Of a DNA stretch of 25,835 nt, positions 7,845 through 13,887 are shown in pieces. A program made the translations under genes and the position numbers. Location: the NCBI GenBank assembly GCA_029242825.1, contig JAQWTF010000014.1, positions 1 through 25,835 of the forward strand, written 5' to 3'. The notes beneath the pieces are model-generated. The model did not search any database and was not told the DNA's origin. It saw nothing but the letters and a program-made list of their open reading frames with translations. The DNA comes from MAG-120531 sp029242825. Lineage in GTDB: Bacteria; Bacteroidota; Bacteroidia; Flavobacteriales; Flavobacteriaceae. Within the stretch, counting starts at the first letter, position 1; every line of letters starts with the position of its first letter.

Positions 7845-8363
7845 ATGTACGCAATTGTAGAGATAGCAGGGCAGCAATTTAAAGTTGCAAAAGACCAGAA
7901 GGTTTTTGTTCATCGTTTGCCAGAAGCAGAAGGAGAGAAAGTTCATTTCTCTAACGTAATGCTTTTAGAAGACGGTAAAAACATTACCATTGGCGCCCCA
8001 GCTATAGAAGGAGCCGCAGTAGAGGCCAAAGTAATTAAACATCTTAAAGGAGACAAAGTCATTGTTTTCAAAAAGAAAAGAAGAAAAGGATACCGTGTTA
8101 AAAACGGTCACAGACAATACCTTTCTGAAATTGTAATTGAAGGAATTGTTGCTTCTGGTGCTAATGCGCCTGCTAAGAAAGCGGCAACTAAAGCTGCCAA
8201 ACCAGTAGAAGCTAAACCAGCTGCTGCTAAGAAAGCTGCTCCAAAAGTTGCGGAAGATTTATCTTCTAAGACGGTTGCAGAATTAAAAGAAATGGCTAAA
8301 GCTAAAGGTGTTGAAGGAATTTCAACAATGAAGAAAGCAGATTTAATTGCTGCTTTAAGCTAA
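7845..8363 (+). CDS. rplU: 50S ribosomal protein L21 with C-terminal SAP/Rho-N-like extension
   Basis: Residues 1 to about 103 are a complete L21 (start MYAIVEIAGQQFKV, basic FKKKRRKGYRVKNGHRQ near 76-91), a 23S rRNA-binding protein of the large subunit. The protein continues to 172 residues with an Ala/Lys/Pro-rich linker (about 104-136) and a compact helical module (about 139-172, SKTVAELKEMAKAKG then KKADLIAAL). That module resembles the SAP/HeH or Rho N-terminal fold found in nucleic-acid-binding proteins. Usual L21 is about 103 residues. The extension is known in Flavobacteria, and its role is unclear. It is co-transcribed with rpmA. Confidence 0.96.
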   Translation: MYAIVEIAGQQFKVAKDQKVFVHRLPEAEGEKVHFSNVMLLEDGKNITIGAPAIEGAAVEAKVIKHLKGDKVIVFKKKRRKGYRVKNGHRQYLSEIVIEGIVASGANAPAKKAATKAAKPVEAKPAAAKKAAPKVAEDLSSKTVAELKEMAKAKGVEGISTMKKADLIAALS

Positions 8364-8389
8364 ATAATAAAGTTAAAAATAGATAGATC

Positions 8390-8650
8390 ATGGCACATAA
8401 AAAAGGTGTAGGTAGTTCTAAAAACGGTAGAGAATCAGAATCAAAACGCTTAGGAGTTAAGATTTTTGGTGGCCAAGCTGCTATTGCAGGGAACATCATC
8501 GTGAGACAACGTGGAACAAAGCACAATCCAGGCGAAAATGTATATGCTGGTAAAGACCATACATTACATGCAAGAGTAGACGGATTAGTGAAATTCACTA
8601 AAAAAGTAGACGGTAAGTCTTTTGTTTCTATTGAGCCATTCCAGGCTTAA
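8390..8650 (+). CDS. rpmA: 50S ribosomal protein L27
   Basis: The 86-residue protein starts MAHKKGVGSSKNGRESESKR, the canonical L27 N-terminus that reaches the peptidyl-transferase centre. It includes the conserved IVRQRGTKHNPGENV stretch. It lies 26 bases after rplU, the near-universal rplU-rpmA pairing, and is followed by a strong terminator. There is no cleavable N-terminal extension of the kind seen in Firmicutes. Confidence 0.98.
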   Translation: MAHKKGVGSSKNGRESESKRLGVKIFGGQAAIAGNIIVRQRGTKHNPGENVYAGKDHTLHARVDGLVKFTKKVDGKSFVSIEPFQA

Positions 8651-8674
8651 TAGTGCGCTTTAAATAATAATTAA

Positions 8675-8709
8675 AATCCTATGTTGCTCACGCAGCATAG
8701 GATTTTTTT
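8675..8709 (+). terminator. Terminator of the rplU-rpmA operon
   Basis: AATCCTATGTTGC (8675-8687), loop TCAC, then GCAGCATAGGATT (8692-8704) make a 13-bp stem with one G-T pair, and seven T residues follow. It is 25 bases past the rpmA stop. Confidence 0.94.
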
Positions 8710-8731
8710 GTCTTAACTATTTCTTTAAGCA

Positions 8732-8756
8732 TATACATCAATAGTATTGATGTATA
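8732..8756. repeat. Perfect 11-bp inverted repeat between two terminators
   Basis: TATACATCAAT (8732-8742), spacer AGT, then ATTGATGTATA (8746-8756) is fully symmetric. It sits between the rpmA and ahcY terminators. On the plus strand it runs into an A-tract, and no T-tract follows on the minus strand, so it does not look like an ordinary terminator. A protein-binding palindrome or an RNA 3'-end hairpin are both possible. Confidence 0.55.
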
Positions 8757-8786
8757 AAAAAAACCCGCCAATGGCGGGTTTTTTTT
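8756..8786 (-). terminator. Bidirectional terminator downstream of ahcY
   Basis: Eight A residues, CCCGCC (8764-8769), loop AAT, GGCGGG (8773-8778), then eight T residues form a symmetric stem that can terminate in either direction. It is 18 bases past the ahcY stop and would also catch read-through from rpmA. Confidence 0.93.
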
Positions 8787-8804
8787 ATTATTAAGCGCTT
8801 GTAT

Positions 8805-10121
8805 TTAGTATCTGTAATACTCAGGTTTGAAAGGCCCCTGAACAGTTACCCCTATATAATCTGCTTGTTCTTCGTTGAGTGTTTCTAACTCTACACCCAG
8901 TCTAGAAAGGTGTAATGCAGCCACTTTTTCATCTAAATGCTTGGGCAGCATATACACTTTGTTTTCATAAGCACTTGAATTGGTCCAAAGCTCTATTTGT
9001 GCCAATGTTTGGTTGGTAAATGAGTTGCTCATTACAAAACTTGGGTGCCCAGTAGCACAGCCTAAGTTTACCAATCTTCCTTCTGCCAATACAATCACGT
9101 TTTTACCATTAATGGTGTACATGTCTACTTGAGGCTTAATCTCCTCTTTTGTATTCCCATGGTTATTATTGAGCCAGGCCATGTCTATTTCATTGTCAAA
9201 ATGACCAATATTACAAACAATAGCTTTGTCTTTTAAGGCTTCAAAGTGCTCTCCACGAATAATGTCTTTGTTTCCAGTAGTGGTGATCACTATGTCTGCA
9301 TTTCCAATGACAGAAGCCATTTTCTTTACTTCAAAACCATCCATAGCCGCCTGAAGGGCACAAATAGGATCTATTTCAGTCACAGTTACTATTGAACCAG
9401 CGCCTTTAAATGAGGCAGCAGTTCCTTTTCCAACGTCTCCGTATCCTGCTACCACGACTCTTTTACCAGCAAGCATGGTATCTGTGGCACGTCTAATGGC
9501 GTCTACAGCAGATTCTCTACAGCCGTATTTATTGTCGAATTTAGATTTGGTTACCGAGTCATTTACGTTTATGGCTGGCATGGGTAAGGTACCCTTTTTA
9601 ACACGCTCATACAATCTATGCACTCCAGTGGTAGTTTCTTCTGAAAGCCCCTTAATGGCCTCAGCTAATGCGGGGTATTGGTCTAGCACCATATTGGTTA
9701 AATCTCCACCGTCGTCTAAGATCATATTCAGCGGCTCGCGAGATTCCCCAAAGAAAAGGGTTTGCTCAATACACCAGTCAAATTCTTCTTCATTCATTCC
9801 TTTCCAGGCGTAAACCGCTATACCTGCTGCTGCAATAGCTGCAGCTGCGTGGTCTTGAGTAGAAAAAATATTACAAGAACTCCAAGTCACCTCTGCCCCT
9901 AGGGCTACTAAGGTCTCGATGAGTACTGCTGTTTGAATAGTCATGTGCAGGCAACCAGCAATCCTAGAACCTTTTAAAGGTTGAGAAGGTCCGTATTCCT
10001 CTCTCAAGGCCATTAGCCCAGGCATTTCTGCTTCTGCTAATGTAATTTCTTTACGGCCCCAGTTGGCCAATCCAATATCTTTTACCTTATAAGGTACATA
10101 GGGTAGGGGATTTGCACTCAT
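8805..10121 (-). CDS. ahcY: Adenosylhomocysteinase (SAH hydrolase)
   Basis: The enzyme hydrolyses S-adenosylhomocysteine to adenosine and homocysteine in the cytoplasm, relieving inhibition of methyltransferases. The 438 residues carry the substrate-domain signatures GCLHMTIQTAVLIETL (56-71) and SCNIFSTQDHAAAA (82-95). Catalytic Lys192, Asp196 and Asn197 lie in VTKSKFDNKYG, and the NAD-binding GYGDVGKG spans 226-233. The C-terminal tail KPEYYRY is typical and contributes to the neighbouring subunit's NAD site. It is monocistronic, with a -7 element at 10162-10169, and divergent from the phosphopantetheinyl transferase gene. Confidence 0.98.
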   Translation of the reverse strand: MSANPLPYVPYKVKDIGLANWGRKEITLAEAEMPGLMALREEYGPSQPLKGSRIAGCLHMTIQTAVLIETLVALGAEVTWSSCNIFSTQDHAAAAIAAAGIAVYAWKGMNEEEFDWCIEQTLFFGESREPLNMILDDGGDLTNMVLDQYPALAEAIKGLSEETTTGVHRLYERVKKGTLPMPAINVNDSVTKSKFDNKYGCRESAVDAIRRATDTMLAGKRVVVAGYGDVGKGTAASFKGAGSIVTVTEIDPICALQAAMDGFEVKKMASVIGNADIVITTTGNKDIIRGEHFEALKDKAIVCNIGHFDNEIDMAWLNNNHGNTKEEIKPQVDMYTINGKNVIVLAEGRLVNLGCATGHPSFVMSNSFTNQTLAQIELWTNSSAYENKVYMLPKHLDEKVAALHLSRLGVELETLNEEQADYIGVTVQGPFKPEYYRY

Positions 10122-10161
10122 AGTCTTTTTTTATTTTTACTTTCGTATTATTATTAAGTTG

Positions 10162-10169
10162 CAAAGATA
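10162..10169 (-). promoter_or_regulatory. -7 element of ahcY
   Basis: On the minus strand this reads TATCTTTG, an exact TANNTTTG match, 40 bases before the ahcY ATG. No clear TTTG lies at the expected -33 position. Confidence 0.6.
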
Positions 10170-10188
10170 CAACATAGCTCAGAATTAA

Positions 10189-10872
10189 ATGCCGCTCCAA
10201 AAGACAATTCCAATAGATTCAAATGGTATGGTATACCTGTGGGAGGTCACAGAATCTGAGGCCACTTTGCAAACAGGTATTTCGCTAGCAGGATACAGTA
10301 AAGACCGGCTGGCTCATATGAAATCTGAACTGCATAGAAGGGCCTATTTGAGTATTAGGCATTTGTTAAAAATAGCAGGCTACCAAGACAGTGATTTATC
10401 TTATGATTTGTATGGCAAACCCCATCTTGAAGACGGTAGCTTTGTCTCAATCTCGCATTCTTTCACCCAAACAGCTCTAGTAGTGCATAAAAATATACCG
10501 GTTGGTATAGATGTAGAAATGAAGCGGGATAAAATACTTAGAATTGCACATAAATTCACCACTTTTAACGCTACTAATGAAACAGTTGTGCCTACCTTGA
10601 CTCATATCTGGGCTACTAAGGAAACGGTATACAAAATAATCGGGACCCCAGGATTGAGTTTTTTAAAAGGCATTGAGGTCTTTTGGTTTTCAGAAGCTAT
10701 TTTAGCCGCCTGTGCTCCAGTGAATGGGTCCCAACATTTTTATGAAATGCACCCTTTTGAAATAGGCGATTTTGGAGGTGTTTGGGGGTTGGAAATTCAA
10801 AAGGCATCGGCCCGAGAGGGCCAATTAAAAGAGGCCTATGCAACAGCTGTTAAGAAGGCGCAAATTTATTAA
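10189..10872 (+). CDS. 4'-phosphopantetheinyl transferase (Sfp-type)
   Basis: The enzyme transfers phosphopantetheine from coenzyme A to a serine of an acyl-carrier protein. In the 227 residues the family motifs appear in order: GKPHL (76-80), SISHS (87-91), GIDVE (106-110, Mg2+ ligands) and WATKE (141-145). The length fits the Sfp/HetI-like class, longer than AcpS. Which carrier protein it serves cannot be read from the window. It starts a plus-strand run, with pnuC 27 bases downstream, and is divergent from ahcY with a 67-base gap. I see only a mismatched -7 (TACTTTCG, 10138-10145). Confidence 0.92.
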   Translation: MPLQKTIPIDSNGMVYLWEVTESEATLQTGISLAGYSKDRLAHMKSELHRRAYLSIRHLLKIAGYQDSDLSYDLYGKPHLEDGSFVSISHSFTQTALVVHKNIPVGIDVEMKRDKILRIAHKFTTFNATNETVVPTLTHIWATKETVYKIIGTPGLSFLKGIEVFWFSEAILAACAPVNGSQHFYEMHPFEIGDFGGVWGLEIQKASAREGQLKEAYATAVKKAQIY

Positions 10873-10899
10873 TGGTTTAGACCAAATACCACTGCAGTA

Positions 10900-11529
10900 A
10901 TGGATCAGATAATTGAATTTTTCTTTGGGGCTTATTTTGGGGTGTCGCCTCTTTTGGTGGGCTTGGAAATGACCGCAGTATTTTTAGGGGTGCTCTCTGT
11001 GTGGTTTGCCCATAAAGAGAATATACTGGTCTTTCCCACAGGTTTGGTGAGCACAGGTATTTTTGTTTATATCTTATGGGTGTACGGTTTGCTGGGAGAC
11101 ATGCTGATTAATGGCTATTATACCGCAATGAGTATTTATGGGTGGTGGTTTTGGTGGTATAAAAAATCCGTACGCCACGAGCCTCAAATATCTCGAGTTT
11201 CCAGAAATGAATGGCGTAAAGCCGGGTATTTATTTATTGGCGCCATTTTGTTTGTGGTTGGAGTATATATGTCCTTTGATATGTTCCATGTCTGGACGGC
11301 TTATGTAGATACTTTTACCACAGCCATATTCTTTGTTGCCATGTGGCTTATGGCTAAAAAGAAATGGGAGCACTGGCATTTTTGGATTGTAGGGAACCTG
11401 ATTAGCATACCGCTTTATTGGTATAAAGGCCTTACCTTTACCGCCTTTCAATATATACTGTTTACTATTATTGCCGTTCTCGGATACCAATCATGGAAGA
11501 AAAATTTAAGCAACAGCCATCAAAACTGA
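10900..11529 (+). CDS. pnuC: PnuC-family vitamin transporter (probably nicotinamide riboside)
   Basis: The 209-residue inner-membrane protein has about seven hydrophobic segments and the PnuC aromatic signatures YGWWFWWYK (80-88) and FWIVGN (161-166). PnuC proteins move nicotinamide riboside by facilitated diffusion, with trapping by phosphorylation inside. The next gene encodes a NadR-type riboside kinase, so nicotinamide riboside is the best-supported substrate. Relatives such as PnuT (thiamin) share the fold, and a TPP riboswitch lies 2.1 kb downstream, so thiamin cannot be excluded. The 3' end overlaps the kinase gene by 37 bases. Confidence 0.88.
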   Translation: MDQIIEFFFGAYFGVSPLLVGLEMTAVFLGVLSVWFAHKENILVFPTGLVSTGIFVYILWVYGLLGDMLINGYYTAMSIYGWWFWWYKKSVRHEPQISRVSRNEWRKAGYLFIGAILFVVGVYMSFDMFHVWTAYVDTFTTAIFFVAMWLMAKKKWEHWHFWIVGNLISIPLYWYKGLTFTAFQYILFTIIAVLGYQSWKKNLSNSHQN

Positions 11530-12059
11530 TCAAAGTAGTCCTTTTTGGACCAGAATCTACGGGAAAAACGACCTTATCTGAACAATTGGCCAGACACTAC
11601 AATACAGTTTGGGCGCCTGAGTATGCCAGAGAATATTTGCAAGATAAATGGAATGAAGAACGCAAGACTTGTGAACCTCACGACCTTTTGCCCATTGCAG
11701 CCGGACAGATTGCATTAGAAAATAAATTGGCCCAAAAAGCAACAGATTTATTAATTTGTGACACAGATTTGTTGGAGACCAAAGTATATTCTGAAGCCTA
11801 TTATATTGGATACTGTGACCCTACACTTGAAAAATACGCATTGGAAAACACCTATGACTTGTATTTTCTAACCTATATAGATGTGCCTTGGGAGGCAGAC
11901 GACCTTAGAGATAAACCCACTGCTAGGGAGGAAATGTTTGCCTATTTTAAAGGCACCCTTGATAAATATAACCGTCCTTATGTCCTTTTAAAAGGCGATA
12001 AGAAAACTAGATTGGCTTCAGCGGTAGCACATATAGACGCTTTACTTGCTAAAAAATGA
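11493..12059 (+). CDS. NadR-type ribosylnicotinamide kinase
   Basis: This 188-residue P-loop kinase resembles the C-terminal kinase domain of NadR. It has Walker A GPESTGKTT (19-27), the NadR-like PEYAREY (42-48), and a lid-type DVPWEADDLRD near residue 129. Family knowledge says such kinases phosphorylate nicotinamide riboside to NMN, which traps the PnuC substrate. The NMN-adenylyltransferase and DNA-binding domains of full NadR are absent, so NAD would have to be completed by another enzyme. The ATG at 11493 lies inside pnuC, in another frame. No alternative start before the P-loop was seen, so the overlap appears real. Its stop overlaps the next start as ATGA. Confidence 0.9.
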   Translation: MEEKFKQQPSKLIKVVLFGPESTGKTTLSEQLARHYNTVWAPEYAREYLQDKWNEERKTCEPHDLLPIAAGQIALENKLAQKATDLLICDTDLLETKVYSEAYYIGYCDPTLEKYALENTYDLYFLTYIDVPWEADDLRDKPTAREEMFAYFKGTLDKYNRPYVLLKGDKKTRLASAVAHIDALLAKK

Positions 12060-13594
12060 TTTGGACCACTCAAGATATTCAACAATTTAAGGATCTCAAT
12101 ATCTCTGTAGATAAAGTTACAGAAGATTTAAAAACATTTAGAAGGGGTATTCCTAAACAAGCTTTAGAGAGAGCCGCTACTATCGGTGACGGAATTTCTG
12201 TATTAAAACCTAGGGAGGCGCGTAAATTAGCACAATTTTTTGAGGCGGCTCAAAACACCCTAAATGCCGTTAAATTTGTTCCTGCTTCAGGGGCGGCAAC
12301 GCGAATGTTTAAGCCACTACTCTCATTTTTGGAAGCGAGTGAAGCGAAAGATTTTTCTTTTTCTGCTTACTTAAAAGCCCATGTAGAAGTATCTGATTTT
12401 ATAAGGGAAGCCCATCATTTTCCTTTTCACGAAGCAGTTTTAAAGCAACTTCCTGTAGATTTTTCATTTGACGCTCCTGCTTCTGTAATTGCCTATCTCA
12501 AAGCGTTATTGCAAAGTCCAGGACTTAATTTAGGCAATAAACCAAAGGCTTTATTGCCATTTCATATAAATGAGGGGCAGACACCGCTGGTTTTGGAAGA
12601 GCATATTTTGGAAGCCTTGCATTACGCTAAAACGAAAGGAGAAGCGCAACTACATTTAACGATTTCTGAACACCATTTAGATGCTTTTAACGCAGCCATA
12701 AAGGAGATCTCAGCCTCAGATAAATTTCGAGATTTTGGCCCATTTAAGGTTCAGTTTTCGCATCAAAAGTCGGAGACAGACACATTGGTGGTTGGTTTAG
12801 ATTTGCATCCGCTGAGGGACAAAGACAGCCGTTTGGTATTTCACCCAGCGGGTCATGGCGCCTTATTGGATAATTTAGGGGCCTTACAGGCCGACATTAT
12901 TTTTATAAAAAATGTAGACAACGTATGCGCTCCACACGCTTTAGAGACCTCTTTACAGTATAAAAAAATATTGGGGGGTAAACTCTTACAGGTGCAACAA
13001 CAATTGTTTGCTTACACCGAAGCCTTAGATTCTGACATGCTCTTAGATGCCACTGATTTGGCATTTATGGTCACTTATTTTAAGGAGACTTTTTCTAAAA
13101 ACTTGCCGGAATACTTTGAAGAAATGACGCTAGAAGAGCAGCGCGATTTCTTATTGGAGTTATTTCAAAGACCCATACGGGTTTGTGGTATGGTGGAGAA
13201 TGAAGGAAAAACAGGAGGTGGCCCATTTTGGATAAAAGACAGCTTGGGCCAAGAAAGCCTTCAGATTATTGAGGCTTCACAAGTGGCGGTTAAAGATCCA
13301 GAACAATTGGAAATATTTGAAGCGTCTACCCATTTTAACCCAGTAGATATTGTCTGTGGAATCAAAAACTACAAAGGAGAAACTTTTGACCTTTCCGCTT
13401 TTAACAATCCATCTACTGCTTTTATTGCCGAGAAGAACCGATTGGGCAAGAGGGTCAAAGTGTTAGAACTTCCAGGGCTTTGGAATGGCGGAATGTGGGA
13501 ATGGAATACCATTTTTATAGAAGTGCCCAAAGAAACTTTTACTCCTGTAAAAACGGTGTTAGACCTACTTGATTCAGGTCATATACCTGGCTAA
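12056..13594 (+). CDS. DUF4301 protein, probable GT-A-type nucleotidyltransferase
   Basis: I recognise this 512-residue protein as DUF4301, a Bacteroidetes family without an assigned reaction. Three segments resemble UDP-sugar pyrophosphorylases. PASGAATRMFK (76-86) looks like the nucleotide-binding G-x-G-T-R loop. FHPAGHGALLDNL (262-274) and IIFIKNVDNV (281-290) look like the GHGD and NVDN segments of the UDPGP family. GKTGGGPFW (384-392) is another Gly-rich conserved-looking patch. No signal peptide is seen, so it is cytoplasmic. It overlaps the kinase gene by four bases (ATGA), implying coupled translation and a linked function. The nucleotide and acceptor are unknown. Confidence 0.85.
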   Translation: MIWTTQDIQQFKDLNISVDKVTEDLKTFRRGIPKQALERAATIGDGISVLKPREARKLAQFFEAAQNTLNAVKFVPASGAATRMFKPLLSFLEASEAKDFSFSAYLKAHVEVSDFIREAHHFPFHEAVLKQLPVDFSFDAPASVIAYLKALLQSPGLNLGNKPKALLPFHINEGQTPLVLEEHILEALHYAKTKGEAQLHLTISEHHLDAFNAAIKEISASDKFRDFGPFKVQFSHQKSETDTLVVGLDLHPLRDKDSRLVFHPAGHGALLDNLGALQADIIFIKNVDNVCAPHALETSLQYKKILGGKLLQVQQQLFAYTEALDSDMLLDATDLAFMVTYFKETFSKNLPEYFEEMTLEEQRDFLLELFQRPIRVCGMVENEGKTGGGPFWIKDSLGQESLQIIEASQVAVKDPEQLEIFEASTHFNPVDIVCGIKNYKGETFDLSAFNNPSTAFIAEKNRLGKRVKVLELPGLWNGGMWEWNTIFIEVPKETFTPVKTVLDLLDSGHIPG

Positions 13595-13656
13595 GCGCAG
13601 TGAAACGCCAAGTGATATTTCTTTAAAAAAATATTGTGCCCTAAGGATTTGCCCCC

Positions 13657-13664
13657 TATCTTTG
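13657..13664 (+). promoter_or_regulatory. -7 element upstream of the TPP riboswitch
   Basis: TATCTTTG matches TANNTTTG exactly. ATTG at 13633-13636 is a partial -33 with a 20-base spacer. Transcription would start near 13671, at the beginning of the aptamer. Confidence 0.68.
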
Positions 13665-13670
13665 CTTTGT

Positions 13671-13756
13671 CTCAAAGGGGTGCGAACTTCATTTATTGAA
13701 TAAGCTGAGATTATACCCATGGAACCTGGGCGGGTAATGCTGCCAAGGGACTGCTT
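13671..13756 (+). promoter_or_regulatory. TPP (thiamin pyrophosphate) riboswitch
   Basis: The THI-box landmarks occur in order: GGGGTGC (13677-13683), GCTGAGA (13704-13710), ATACCC, GAACCTG (13722-13728), CGGGTAATGC (13731-13740) and CCAAGGGA (13743-13750). These form the pyrimidine-sensor and pyrophosphate-sensor arms. It lies on the same strand 132 bases before a TonB-dependent receptor gene, which it should repress when thiamin pyrophosphate is plentiful. The outer edges are approximate. Confidence 0.94.
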
Positions 13757-13887
13757 AAAAGCTTCGATTGTTTTTTATTTGCGCATTTATTTTGGTCAAA
13801 TAAGTTCAATCTGTTGTTTTAAGTGACCATTTCACTGAATTTTAACCAGAATAACAGCCCCTTTTATTCGTACTAATTTTATTACGA

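Larger units (their letters stand above)
13595..13887 (+). other. Leader region of the TonB-dependent receptor gene
   Basis: These 293 bases hold no gene. They contain a promoter element (13657-13664), the TPP riboswitch (about 13671-13756) and about 130 bases before the start codon. In that last part TGGTCA (13793-13798) can pair with TGACCA (13824-13829), while AGTGA (13822-13826) can pair with TCACT (13832-13836). The two pairings share bases and exclude each other. No clear intrinsic terminator is seen. Confidence 0.6.
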
